Positions 1-8,007 of a DNA stretch of 57,133 nt are shown in pieces. Origin of the DNA: Actinomadura sp. BRA 177. GTDB taxonomy: Bacteria; Actinomycetota; Actinomycetes; Streptosporangiales; Streptosporangiaceae. The position numbers and the translations under genes are program-made. The DNA lies in NCBI RefSeq assembly GCF_013372625.1, contig NZ_JABXFD010000497.1, forward strand, positions 1-57,133, written 5' to 3'. Below the pieces are notes generated by a model. That model was given only the letters and a program-made list of their open reading frames with translations, made no database searches and had not been told where the DNA came from. Positions within the stretch are counted from its first letter, which is position 1. Every line of letters starts with the position of its first letter.

Positions 1-69
1 CTGGTGGGGCGACTGTGGGTGGTTCGTCTGGCGCGTTCGTGGGCAGCGGCAGAGGTGTATAAGCGACAG
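1..69 (+). other. Sequencing adapter remnant (Nextera read-1-like), not genomic
   Basis: Bases 37-69 match the 33-base Illumina Nextera read-1 transposase adapter at 29 of 33 positions without gaps; the run GTGTATAAG followed by GACAG is from the Tn5 mosaic end. Mismatches are at 41, 49, 54 and 63, three of them to G. Bases 29-36 sit where an 8-base index would be and 1-28 align loosely with the P5 oligo, including a GGCGAC match in register, again with many changes to G. This is what read-through at a contig end would give with low-signal two-colour chemistry. Any reading frame crossing base 69 is an artefact. The adapter sequence is known; the error explanation is inference. Confidence 0.85.
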
Positions 70-161
70 GTGGGGGGGGTCGCACCTGTGGCGGGGGAGG
101 ACATCGCCACGGCGAGGCCGACGGACAGTACCGTCGCCCCGATCGCGGTCTGGTGTCGCAC
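70..161 (-). CDS. Secreted protein, N-terminal fragment cut by contig end
   Basis: Reading leftwards from a GTG at 161-159, the first codons give a classical signal peptide: M-RHQTAIGATVLSVGLAVAMS then SPATGA, a likely signal peptidase site around residue 27. A very good ribosome site, GGAAGGAG at 176-169, lies 7 bases before the GTG. The frame is open until it hits the adapter at 69, so only about 30 residues of the protein are present and the mature domain cannot be identified. Exported by the Sec route is the likely reading. No gene lies upstream within 270 bases on this strand, so it probably has its own promoter in 180-380. Confidence 0.55.
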
Positions 162-386
162 GGGGGTGCTCCTTCCACGTGCCGGACGGCGCGGACGGAC
201 ACGTGGAGGTCCTTGTGGGAGCGCTCCGCGGGGCCACCGCTCGCCCGGCGGGGGGTATGGATGGGGGACTCATCCGGATGAGCTGCCCCGAAGTGCATCC
301 CGAATTGTGAAAAGTGTCAATGAATCCATTTGCTACTGGATTTTCAAGTCCGCTGCGACTGTGAATGAATGCCTTCCGGGCAGCGC

Positions 387-423
387 GAACGGGCCGGGCC
401 GATCATGTCGGCCCGGCCCGTTC
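387..423 (-). terminator. Rho-independent-type hairpin after esterase
   Basis: Perfect 16-bp stem (GAACGGGCCGGGCCGA and its complement) with a 5-base loop TCATG, beginning 12 bases past the esterase stop codon at 435 on the minus strand. There is no clear T tract, as is usual for actinomycete terminators. The stretch 162-386 upstream of it carries only the ribosome site and presumed promoter of the cut secreted gene. Confidence 0.75.
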
Positions 424-434
424 GGAACCTCCGG

Positions 435-1463
435 CTACGGCGCGATGCGGCGGCAGAGCCAGGCGAGCGCCAGCGGGTAGCGGTAGTCGATGCCGCCGTG
501 GCCCGCGTCGAACAGCTCGAAGCGGATCGCGTCCTCCTTGACGCCGGCGTCGAGAAGTGCCTGGTGGAAGGCCTGCGCGCCGACGTCCAGGAACCACTCG
601 TCGCGCGTCCCGCCGTCGATCCAGATCGCCCGCTGCGACCGCATGGCCGCGGCGTGCCCCGGCACCATCCGGACCGGGTCGAAGGCCAGCCAGCGCTCCC
701 ACACGTCCTGCCGGAGGACGCCGGTGACCGGGTCGAACGGCAGCTCGGGCGTGCCGTCCTCGCGCGCGGAGTAGCAGACCGCCATGCCGAGGATGTTGAG
801 CAGTTCCATGTCCTCGGGCTTGGTGAACGACGTGCGCGAGTTGAAGTCGTGCCACCAGCGCTGGATATCGCCGTCGTACTTGCGCAGATGCCGGACGCAT
901 TTCGGGAATTCGGGCAGGTAGCAGTACTCGAACAGCGCGTCGCCCGCGTGCGTCGCGAGGGCGCCGAACAGATCGGGCCGCAGCATCGGCGTGATCATCG
1001 CGCCGTAGCCGCCGCTGGACTTGCCGCTGATCGCGCGGTGCTCGGGCGCGTCCAGCGTCCGGTACCGGGCGTCCACCCAGGGGACGATCTCGTCGCAGAT
1101 GTAGGAGTGGTAGCGGCCGGTGCCGGGCGAGTCGACGTACTGGCTGCCGCCGTGCGCGGTCCAGGCGTCCACGAACACGACGATCGCGGGCGGGGCCTCG
1201 CCGGACGCGAACACCGCGTCGGCCGTCTCGGGGAACGGCTGCCGGTACGGCATCCGGTTGCGCCAGATCCCGACGTGCCCGGTGAACCCGGTGATCACGT
1301 ACACGCTGGGGTAGCGGCGCTCCGGCTCGTCGTCGTAGCCGGGCGGGAGGTAGACGAGGACGGGCCGCTCGTGCGGGTCCTTCAGCGGGTTGCCGCGCAG
1401 CAGCTCGCTGCTGACGACGTGCTCTTCCAGGCGTCCGGCGAACTCGGCGGACCACGGCAGCAT
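435..1463 (-). CDS. Alpha/beta hydrolase, esterase D / putative esterase family
   Basis: A 342-residue serine hydrolase of the PF00756 type (esterase D, antigen 85 and enterochelin esterase relatives). The nucleophile elbow is GKSSGGYGAM near residue 145, the catalytic His lies in DAGHGGIDYRYP near the C-terminus, and the YLPPGYDDEPERRYP segment after the first strand is characteristic of the family. No signal peptide is seen with this start, so it is likely cytoplasmic. The ATG at 1463 is preferred over longer starts because GAGGGAG lies about 7 bases upstream and homology begins there. It is transcribed alone, divergently from the PEP-mutase-like gene, and ends at a strong hairpin. Substrate is unknown. 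Confidence 0.85.
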   Translation of the reverse strand: MLPWSAEFAGRLEEHVVSSELLRGNPLKDPHERPVLVYLPPGYDDEPERRYPSVYVITGFTGHVGIWRNRMPYRQPFPETADAVFASGEAPPAIVVFVDAWTAHGGSQYVDSPGTGRYHSYICDEIVPWVDARYRTLDAPEHRAISGKSSGGYGAMITPMLRPDLFGALATHAGDALFEYCYLPEFPKCVRHLRKYDGDIQRWWHDFNSRTSFTKPEDMELLNILGMAVCYSAREDGTPELPFDPVTGVLRQDVWERWLAFDPVRMVPGHAAAMRSQRAIWIDGGTRDEWFLDVGAQAFHQALLDAGVKEDAIRFELFDAGHGGIDYRYPLALAWLCRRIAP

Positions 1464-1583
1464 GGGCGCTCCCTCATCGCGAGTGGATGATCGTCTCGAC
1501 GCTAACCCAGGAGAGCGGCAGGGCACGCACCGATGAGATCCGGCGCGCCGTCTGGTCCACTGTCCGAGGGAGAGGAGACAGGT

Positions 1584-2315
1584 ATGACCGATAACGCCGC
1601 ACGGCTCCGGGAGCTGCACCGGCCCGGTGACCCGCTGCTGCTGCCGAACGTCTGGGACGCCGGCAGCGCCAGGATCGTCCAGGAGGCGGGGTTCCCGGCG
1701 CTCGCCACCGCCAGCGCCGCCGTCTCCGCGATGCTGGGCTATCCCGACCAGGAGGGCGCGCCGGCGGAGGAGATGTTCGCCGCCGCCGGGCGCGTCATCC
1801 GCGTCGCGACCGTCCCGGTCACCGTGGACGCCGAAGCCGGGTACGGGTTACAGCCCGCCGAGCTGGTGGAACGGCTGCTCGCCATCGGCGCCGCCGGCTG
1901 CAACCTGGAGGACACCTACGCCGGCGAGCTGGCCGAGCCGCAGGCGCAGGCGGAGTTCCTCGCCGCCGTCCGGGACGCCGCCGGCGACGCCCTGGTGATC
2001 AACGCGCGGGCCGACACGTTCATCCAGCGGGTCGCCGATCCGGTGGACGCCGCGATCGAGCGGGGACGGCTGTACCTCGCGGCCGGGGCCGACTGCGTCT
2101 ACCCGATCGGTGCGCCGATGGACGCCGTTCCCGCCCTGGTCAAGGGGCTGCCGGGGCCGGTCAACGCGAACAACCCGCCCGGTACGTCTCTCGCGGACCT
2201 GGCCGAGGCCGGGGTGGCCCGCGTCTCCTACGGCCCCACGGCCTACCGGCGCGCGCTCGGGAACGTGCAGGAGTTCGCGGCCCGCGTCCACGCGAGGGAG
2301 GACCCGTACGCCTGA
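1584..2315 (+). CDS. Isocitrate lyase / PEP mutase family enzyme
   Basis: A 243-residue single-domain TIM barrel of the PEP mutase/isocitrate lyase superfamily (PF13714). Seen directly: LLLPNVWDAGSARIVQEAGF at the N-terminus, the metal-binding TVDAEAGYG motif near residue 90, NLEDT, and INARADTF. The family includes carboxyPEP mutase, oxaloacetate hydrolase and 2-methylisocitrate lyase. The lyases have a KKCGH catalytic loop with a Cys that is not visible here, so lyase activity is doubtful; a C-C or P-C bond-forming or hydrolytic role is possible. ATG at 1584 has AGGAG at 1574-1578. It is monocistronic, ending in a hairpin at 2326. Confidence 0.85.
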   Translation: MTDNAARLRELHRPGDPLLLPNVWDAGSARIVQEAGFPALATASAAVSAMLGYPDQEGAPAEEMFAAAGRVIRVATVPVTVDAEAGYGLQPAELVERLLAIGAAGCNLEDTYAGELAEPQAQAEFLAAVRDAAGDALVINARADTFIQRVADPVDAAIERGRLYLAAGADCVYPIGAPMDAVPALVKGLPGPVNANNPPGTSLADLAEAGVARVSYGPTAYRRALGNVQEFAARVHAREDPYA

Positions 2316-2325
2316 CGCCGTGTGA

Positions 2326-2347
2326 GGGCGCCCACTCCCGGGCGCCC
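2326..2347 (+). terminator. Hairpin terminator after PEP mutase family gene
   Basis: GGGCGCCC, six bases, GGGCGCCC, followed by TTG. It starts 10 bases beyond the stop codon and separates this gene from the MpaB-like gene on the same strand. Confidence 0.6.
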
Positions 2348-2356
2348 TTGCAAGCG

Positions 2357-2379
2357 CTCACTTACACTGGCACAGTGAG
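2357..2379 (+). promoter_or_regulatory. Nested inverted repeats upstream of MpaB-like gene
   Basis: CTCACT (2357-2362) pairs with AGTGAG (2374-2379), and inside it CACTG-GCA-CAGTG (2365-2377) is a second dyad. The element is about 40 bases before the ATG at 2418 and is a reasonable operator for a TetR- or GntR-type repressor encoded elsewhere. The regulator is inferred; only the symmetry is seen. Confidence 0.4.
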
Positions 2380-2417
2380 ACGAAAATCGCCTCTATGTCT
2401 CAGGGAGTGAGGCCGGT

Positions 2418-3245
2418 ATGACAGCGATCGCGGCGGAGACCGAGACCCCGAGGGTCGTCCTCGACTCCATCAGCGGCCTGGCCCTCGCCGGGGCCGCGGC
2501 GAACGTCGTCATGCAGCTCGCCCGGCTGCCCATCGGGTACGGCGTCGCCGAGAGCAAGGTCGAGAGCGGCCGCGTCGACAAGCACCCGGTCAAGCGCGGC
2601 CGCACCACCCTCACCTACATCGCCGTCGCGATGCTCGGCAGCGAGGACGAGCGCAAGGCGATGCGCCAGGAGGTCAACCGCGCCCACCGGCAGGTCCGCG
2701 CGAAGGAGCCCGTCGCCTACAACGCGTTCGACCCCGACCTGCAGCTGTGGGTCGCCGCGTGCCTGTACTACGGCCTCGAAATGATCTACGAGATGCTGTA
2801 CGGGAAGCCGACCTCCCGGGCGGCGGAGGAGCTGTACCAGTACGGCGCCCGCTTCGGTACGACCCTGCAGATGAAGCCGGAACTGTGGCCGGCCGACCGC
2901 GCCGCCTTCGAGGAGTACTGGCAGGACGGTGTCAAGAAGATCCAGATGGACGACGTCACCCGCACCTACCTGCGCAAGATCGTCGAACTGCGCTTCCTGC
3001 ACGCCCCGGTCCGCCTCGCGCTCGGCCGCTACCACACCTTCCTGACCCTCGGCTTCCTGCCGCAGCCCTTCCGCGACGAACTCGGCTACGCATGGACGCC
3101 GCGGCACCAGCGCCGCTTCGACCGCTTCACCCGGGTCATGCGGACCGCCAACCGCGTCATGCCGCGTCCGGCCCGCGAGTTCCCCTTCAACGCCTACCTC
3201 TACGACTTCCGCCGCCGCATCAAGACCGGCCGTCCCGTCGTCTGA
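2418..3245 (+). CDS. Oxygenase MpaB family protein (DUF2236)
   Basis: A 275-residue protein of the DUF2236 / ER-bound oxygenase MpaB / rubber oxygenase superfamily, a haem-associated all-alpha fold. Diagnostic stretches are EVNRAHRQVRA near residue 80, YNAFDPDLQLWVAACLYYG near 105 with the conserved D-x-x-LQxWV, and YLRKIVELRFLHAPVRL in the C-terminal third. Actinomycetes carry many paralogues of unknown substrate. No signal peptide is present. The ATG at 2418 follows GGGAG at 2403-2407, about 10 bases away. It is a lone gene facing the convergent BCCT transporter, six bases apart. Confidence 0.85.
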   Translation: MTAIAAETETPRVVLDSISGLALAGAAANVVMQLARLPIGYGVAESKVESGRVDKHPVKRGRTTLTYIAVAMLGSEDERKAMRQEVNRAHRQVRAKEPVAYNAFDPDLQLWVAACLYYGLEMIYEMLYGKPTSRAAEELYQYGARFGTTLQMKPELWPADRAAFEEYWQDGVKKIQMDDVTRTYLRKIVELRFLHAPVRLALGRYHTFLTLGFLPQPFRDELGYAWTPRHQRRFDRFTRVMRTANRVMPRPAREFPFNAYLYDFRRRIKTGRPVV

Positions 3246-3251
3246 CCGGGA

Positions 3252-4958
3252 TCAGGGTTCGGGAGTGTCCTCGGGGGTGGAGTTGGAGGCGCGGATCTGT
3301 AGTTCGAAGTCGCCCTCGTGCTGCTTGACGCCGTTGACGACGGCGTCCTCCAGGACCTCGGCGCCCTTGGTCTGGCGGCGCATCATCGGATCGTCGCGGA
3401 GGTCCTTGTAGAGCGAGAAGCACAGCAGGATCAGCACGATCGTGAACGGCAGCGCGCCGATGAACGTGATGTTCTGGATGCCGTTGAGCGCCTCGTCGCC
3501 GCCGATCACCAGCATGATCGCGGCGACGGCGCCGGTCAGCGCCCCCCAGAAGATCACGATCCAGCGGGCGGGGGTGGTCGAGCCGCGCTGGGAGAGCGTG
3601 CCCATGACCACCGACGCCGCGTCCGCGCCGGACACGAAGAAGATCGCGACCAGGATCATCACGATCACCGCGGTGATGGACAGCCAGGGGAGATGGCCGA
3701 GGACGTTGAAGGTGATCTGCTCCTCCGAGCCGTTCCCGTACGGGTTCAGGCCCTTGCGCTGCTGGCTGATCGCCGCCCCGCCGAAGATCGCGAACCAGAC
3801 CAGGCTGACCGTGCTCGGCACGATGATGACCCCGGCGACGAACTGCCGGATGGTGCGGCCGCGGCTGATCCGGGCCAGGAACATGCCGACGAACGGCGCC
3901 CAGGAGATCCACCACGCCCAGTAGAAGATCGTCCAGTTGGCGAGGAACTGCTGCATCGCCTTGCCGCCCGTCGCGCCGGAGCGGGACGCCATCTCGCCGA
4001 AGTCCTGGATGTAGACACCGATCGAGGTGGGCAGCAGTTCGAGGATGAAGACCGTGGGGCCGACCACGAACACGAAGACCGCGAGGACGGCGGCGATCAC
4101 CATGTTGATGTTGGACAGCCACTGGATGCCGCGCGCGATGCCGGACACGGCCGACAGGATGAAGCAGATCGTCAGCACCACGATGGTCAGCACGAGCACG
4201 GTCGTGCTGAGGCTCTCGATCCAGCCCGCCTCCCGCATACCGGTCTGGATCTGCAGCGCGCCGATGCCGAGCGAGGCGGCCGACCCGAACAGCGTCGCGA
4301 ACAGCGCGAGGATGTCGATCAGCTTGCCCACCGGGCCGGCGGCGCGGCGGCGGCCGAGCAGCGGTGTGAACGCGGAGCTGATCAGCTGGCTGCGGCCGCG
4401 CCGGTAGTGCCCGTACCCGATCGCGAGGCCGAGGACGGCGTAGATCGACCACGGGTGCAGCGTCCAGTGGAACATCGTGGTGGCCATGGCCGTCTCGATC
4501 GCCGGCTCGCTCTGCGGTGGGTCCGTGCCCGGGACCGGCATCACGTAGTGCGTCAGGGGCTCGGCGGCGCCGAAGAACATCAGCCCGATGCCCATGCCGG
4601 CGCTGAACATCATCGCGATCCAGGAGACGGTGCGGAACTCGGGCTTGTCGCCCTCCTGGCCGAGCGGGATCCGCCCGTAGCGGCTGACGGCCAGCCAGAG
4701 GGAGAAGACCACGAACCCGGTGGCGGCGAGGACGAAGAGCCAGCCGACGTTCCGCAGCAGCCAGTTCAGCGTCGTCTCCGCCGCGGAGCTCAGCGTGCCG
4801 GTGGACGCCCCGCCCCAGAGCACGAACGCCACGGAGATCGCGGCGGTGACGCCGTAGACGATCCAGTCGGTGCGCGCTCGTCCGGGCTTTTCCAGGGACA
4901 CCGGATCGGTGCCGGGGGAGCCGTCTCCGGCGTCGGCCTCTCGTTTGGGGCTGCTCAT
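3252..4958 (-). CDS. BCCT family betaine/choline/carnitine transporter
   Basis: A 568-residue, 12-helix secondary transporter of the BCCT family (BetP, BetT, OpuD type) that imports quaternary ammonium osmolytes with sodium or protons. Seen: FSAGMGIGLMFFGAAEPLTH in helix 3 (the Gly-rich GMGIG stretch found in sodium-coupled members), WTLHPWSIYAVLGLAIGYG, and FYWAWWISWAPFVGMFLARI with the family's Trp-rich substrate box. The cytosolic C-terminus carries charged residues (DLRDDPMMRRQTKGAEVLED) but no long BetP-type sensing tail. The start is uncertain: ATG 4958 is used; an in-frame GTG at 4985 would add nine residues. It is a single gene; osmoprotectant uptake is the likely role. Confidence 0.9.
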   Translation of the reverse strand: MSSPKREADAGDGSPGTDPVSLEKPGRARTDWIVYGVTAAISVAFVLWGGASTGTLSSAAETTLNWLLRNVGWLFVLAATGFVVFSLWLAVSRYGRIPLGQEGDKPEFRTVSWIAMMFSAGMGIGLMFFGAAEPLTHYVMPVPGTDPPQSEPAIETAMATTMFHWTLHPWSIYAVLGLAIGYGHYRRGRSQLISSAFTPLLGRRRAAGPVGKLIDILALFATLFGSAASLGIGALQIQTGMREAGWIESLSTTVLVLTIVVLTICFILSAVSGIARGIQWLSNINMVIAAVLAVFVFVVGPTVFILELLPTSIGVYIQDFGEMASRSGATGGKAMQQFLANWTIFYWAWWISWAPFVGMFLARISRGRTIRQFVAGVIIVPSTVSLVWFAIFGGAAISQQRKGLNPYGNGSEEQITFNVLGHLPWLSITAVIVMILVAIFFVSGADAASVVMGTLSQRGSTTPARWIVIFWGALTGAVAAIMLVIGGDEALNGIQNITFIGALPFTIVLILLCFSLYKDLRDDPMMRRQTKGAEVLEDAVVNGVKQHEGDFELQIRASNSTPEDTPEP

Positions 4959-5060
4959 GATCTGGAGTCTTGCCCGGATAATCACTTCTCAGTTACATGG
5001 AGAAGTAATTCGTTCGCGACCTGCCGTTACTGTGGTGGTTCAGCCCTGTTTGGCGTCGGT

Positions 5061-6254
5061 TCAGCGGCGCACGGTGACTCTGGTGGGCAGTGACGCGAAG
5101 CCGCGGTCGTTGGACGAGCGGACCCGGACCGCCCGGTCGATATCGATCTCGAAATCGGCGACCGTGGCGGTGATCTCGCCGAACGCGATGCCGGCCTCCA
5201 GCTTCCCGAGATTCATGCCGAGGCAGTGGTGGCGGCCGTTCCCGAACGCGAGGGACGGCCTGGTGTCGCGGTCCAGGTCGAACCGCTCCGCGTCGGCGAA
5301 CACGGCCGGGTCGCGGTTCGCGGCGCCGGTCAGCAGCAGGACGCGGGCGTCCGCCGGGATCGTCACCCCGTGCAGCTCGACGTCCTCGGTGGTGGTGCGG
5401 GCGAGCGCCTGGCTCGACGGGTCCCAGCGCAGGGTCTCGGCGATCCACTCGTCGACGCGCCCGCCGAACGCCTTGGCCCGCTCGTCCGGGTGGAGCCACG
5501 CGGCGTGCCAGGCGTTGCCGAGCGTCAGCATGGTGGTCTCGATGCCGGCGCCGACGAGCAGGATCAGCACGCCGACGATCTCCTCCGGGGTGAGCCGGTC
5601 CTCGCCCTCGGCCGCGTCCAGCAGGCCGGACAGCAGGTCGTCGCGCCGCTCCTTGGCCCGCTCGACCGTCAGCTCGGTGTAGTAGCCGACGAGCGCGCCG
5701 ATCGCCTGCAGCGCCTCCGGCGGCATGTCGCTGCCCGCCTCGTCCCGGTACATGACGGCCATGCCGAGGTCGCGGACCAGGGCGCGGTCGGCCTCGGGGA
5801 CGCCGACCAGCTCGGAGATCACGTCGGTGGGGAAGCGGCCGGCGAAGTCGGTCATCATGTCGAACTCGTCGCCCTCGACCAGCGGCCGCATGCACTCCCG
5901 CGCGATCTCGCGGATCCGCGGCGCCAGCGCCTGGACGCGCTTCGCGGTGAACGCACGGGATACCAGGGCGCGCATCCGGGTGTGCTTCGGCGGGTCCATC
6001 GCGACGAACGAGAAGAACCTCTCCGCGTCCGGCCCCCAGAACGCCGGCTCAATGCGCAGGCCGTTCTTACTGGAGAAACGCGCCGAATCCTGCAGCGCCG
6101 CGACGACGTCGGCGTGCCGGGACAGCGCCCAGAAGTCGTCATTCTCGTTCCGGTACACCGGTGACTTCTCGCGCAGCTGCGAATACACCGGGTAGGGATC
6201 GTCCTGAATGGCGAAGTCGAACGGGCTGTAGAAGAGATCCACGTCCGCCACCAT
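5061..6254 (-). CDS. Cytochrome P450
   Basis: A 397-residue soluble bacterial class I P450. All hallmarks are present: I-helix VGAGIETTM (acid-alcohol pair replaced by E-T, as usual), K-helix E-x-x-R in AETLRWDP, and haem loop FGNGRHHCLGMNLGKLE with the axial Cys near residue 346. Length is normal. There is no neighbouring ferredoxin or reductase, so electrons must come from partners elsewhere. Start ATG 6254 is 57 bases from the divergent methyltransferase start at 6312; no strong ribosome site is seen, so a short leader is possible. Substrate is not predictable from this sequence. Confidence 0.93.
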   Translation of the reverse strand: MVADVDLFYSPFDFAIQDDPYPVYSQLREKSPVYRNENDDFWALSRHADVVAALQDSARFSSKNGLRIEPAFWGPDAERFFSFVAMDPPKHTRMRALVSRAFTAKRVQALAPRIREIARECMRPLVEGDEFDMMTDFAGRFPTDVISELVGVPEADRALVRDLGMAVMYRDEAGSDMPPEALQAIGALVGYYTELTVERAKERRDDLLSGLLDAAEGEDRLTPEEIVGVLILLVGAGIETTMLTLGNAWHAAWLHPDERAKAFGGRVDEWIAETLRWDPSSQALARTTTEDVELHGVTIPADARVLLLTGAANRDPAVFADAERFDLDRDTRPSLAFGNGRHHCLGMNLGKLEAGIAFGEITATVADFEIDIDRAVRVRSSNDRGFASLPTRVTVRR

Positions 6255-6311
6255 TTCACAAAGCGCGCCGTTCCGGGGGTCCTGATGCGCAATCGGGGCG
6301 CACCCTGCACA

Positions 6312-7160
6312 ATGAGTGGCGTGACCCCATCATCCGGACCATCCGGCTCCGCCGAGCCCGTCCCGCCGGGCATCGACCCGACGAAGGCGCACCCGTCCCG
6401 CCGGTACAACTACTGGCTCGGCGGCAAGGACAATTTCGCCGTCGACCGGGAGTCCGCGGAGATGGTCGCCACGGGCTTCCCCACGGTCCGGCTGGCCGCA
6501 CTGGAGAACCGAGCATTCCTCAAGCGCGCCGTGACCTATCTGGCCGGCGAGGCGGGGATCCACCAGTTCTTCGACATCGGCACCGGGCTCCCGTCGGCCG
6601 GAAACGTGCATGAGATCGCGCAGGCCATCGAGCCGACGTCGCGCATCGTCTATGTCGACAACGACCCGGTGGTGCTCGTGCACGCCCGCGCGCTGCTGAA
6701 CAGCGAACCCGAGGGCAGGACCGCCTACATCGAGGCGGACCTGCGCGACCCGGACAAGATCCTCGCGAACCCCGTCCTCACCGGCACCCTGGACATGTCG
6801 CGTCCCGTCGCGCTGATGCTGGTCGCGACGATGCACTTCGTCACCGACGATCACGACCCGTACGGCATCGTCCGCCGCCTGCTGTCGGTGCTCCCGTCCG
6901 GCAGCTACCTGGTGATGACCAACGCGACCGGCGACTACCTGACGCCGGAGGAGTACGCCCACAACGTGGAGGTGAACGAGCGCAGCGGCGTCCCGTTCCG
7001 GCTCCGCAGCCGGGACGAGTTCGCCCGCTTCTTCGACGGCCTGGAACTGCTCCCGCCGGGCGTCGGCTCGGTCGTCGAGTGGCGCTCCGACGTCCCGCCG
7101 GCGGAACGCCCCCCGATCGAGAAGGTCTCCATGCACTGCGCCGTCGCCCGCGTCCACTGA
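6312..7160 (+). CDS. SAV2177-family SAM-dependent methyltransferase
   Basis: A 282-residue protein of the PF04672 (DUF574, SAV2177-like) methyltransferase family that is expanded in actinomycetes. The family signature lies at the N-terminus: DPTKAHPSRRYNYWLGGKDN, followed by FDIGTGLPSAGNVHEIAQ (SAM-binding loop) and VYVDNDPVVLVHARALL (acidic residue for the SAM ribose). The C-terminal third has the RRLLSVLPSGSYLVMTN strand seen in class I methyltransferases. Substrate is unknown for the whole family. Start ATG 6312 is chosen because homology begins at once; a distant upstream ATG at 6285 is in frame. Transcribed away from the P450. Confidence 0.88.
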   Translation: MSGVTPSSGPSGSAEPVPPGIDPTKAHPSRRYNYWLGGKDNFAVDRESAEMVATGFPTVRLAALENRAFLKRAVTYLAGEAGIHQFFDIGTGLPSAGNVHEIAQAIEPTSRIVYVDNDPVVLVHARALLNSEPEGRTAYIEADLRDPDKILANPVLTGTLDMSRPVALMLVATMHFVTDDHDPYGIVRRLLSVLPSGSYLVMTNATGDYLTPEEYAHNVEVNERSGVPFRLRSRDEFARFFDGLELLPPGVGSVVEWRSDVPPAERPPIEKVSMHCAVARVH

Positions 7161-7170
7161 CGCGGCTGAT

Positions 7171-7188
7171 GGTGTAGCCCGCTACACC
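7171..7188 (+). promoter_or_regulatory. Perfect 8-bp inverted repeat, probable operator of ABC exporter
   Basis: GGTGTAGC-CC-GCTACACC is a perfect dyad located 88-105 bases before the ABC ATPase start. A second, looser inverted repeat follows (TTCGGGAG 7194-7201 with CTCCCGAA 7224-7231). The first has the look of a TetR- or PadR-type operator controlling the export operon; no regulator gene is adjacent. The second could instead terminate the upstream methyltransferase transcript. Confidence 0.5.
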
Positions 7189-7275
7189 ACCGATTCGGGA
7201 GCGCGCGCCCATGTGCCGGGCCCCTCCCGAACCTAGATTCGTCCAGGTGAGAGCGTTCGCCCACCCGGAGGGATC

Positions 7276-8007
7276 ATGACGACGATGCTGGCCGAGGCCA
7301 CCGCGGAGGCCGTGGGGCTCGACTCGGTCACCAAGACCTACGGCCCCGTCCGGGCACTGGACGGCATCACCTGGACGTTCCCGCGCGGCGGGTTCACGGC
7401 GGTGATGGGCCCGTCGGGTTCGGGCAAGAGCACCTTCCTGCACTGCGCGTCCGGGCTCGACCGGCCGACCGCCGGCACCGTCCGGATCGGCGGCGCGGAC
7501 ATCGGCCGGCTCAGCGAGACGAAACGGACGCGGCTGCGCCGGGAGCGCATCGGATTCGTGTTCCAGGCGTTCAACCTGATCCCGTCGATGGACGTCGAGC
7601 AGAACATCACGCTGCCCCTCCAGCTCGGCGGCCGGGACATCGACCGGGCCTGGCTGGACGAGGTCGTCCGCCGGGTCGGGCTCGCCGACCGGCTGCGGCA
7701 CCGCCCGTCCGAGCTGTCGGGCGGGCAGCAGCAGCGCGCCGCCCTCGCCCGCGCCCTGATCACCCGCCCGGACGTCGTGTTCGCCGACGAGCCGACCGGC
7801 GCGCTCGACCCGCGCACCGCCCGCGACGTCCTGCGGATGCTGCGCGAGGCCGCCGATGAGACCGGGCAGACGATCGTCCTGGTCACGCATGATCCGATGG
7901 CCGACGCGTGGGCCGACTCGGTCGTGTTCCTCAGCGCCGGCCGGATCGTGGACGAGGTCGTCGCGCCGTCCGCCGCCGCGATCATGAACCGCTGGGAGAC
8001 GCTGTGA
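7276..8007 (+). CDS. ABC transporter ATP-binding protein (MacB/LolD type)
   Basis: A 243-residue ATPase of the MacB/LolD/FtsE group. Walker A GPSGSGKST near residue 50, ABC signature LSGGQQQRAALARAL near 150, Walker B VVFADEPTGALDPRT, and the H-loop in VTHDP are all intact. LSGGQQQR with DEPTGALD is typical of ATPases that pair with FtsX-fold permeases. ATG 7276 is preceded by GGAGGG at 7267-7272. The last codons overlap the permease GTG by 4 bases (GTGA), so the two are translationally coupled. Mechanotransmission-type export of peptides, lipids or drugs is expected from the family. Confidence 0.93.
   Translation: MTTMLAEATAEAVGLDSVTKTYGPVRALDGITWTFPRGGFTAVMGPSGSGKSTFLHCASGLDRPTAGTVRIGGADIGRLSETKRTRLRRERIGFVFQAFNLIPSMDVEQNITLPLQLGGRDIDRAWLDEVVRRVGLADRLRHRPSELSGGQQQRAALARALITRPDVVFADEPTGALDPRTARDVLRMLREAADETGQTIVLVTHDPMADAWADSVVFLSAGRIVDEVVAPSAAAIMNRWETL

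Noticed and set aside
4..480. Open plus-strand frame of 158 codons at the left edge
   Set aside because: It starts in adapter sequence, runs through the promoter of a minus-strand gene and through a terminator hairpin, and has no natural protein composition.
2348..2368. TTGCAA and TACACT as a promoter before the MpaB-like gene
   Set aside because: The hexamers are only 9 bases apart, so they cannot form a normal -35/-10 pair.
3318..5093. 591-codon plus-strand frame opposite the BCCT transporter
   Set aside because: Asp/Arg/Gly/His-rich antisense shadow; the minus-strand frame has all BCCT motifs.
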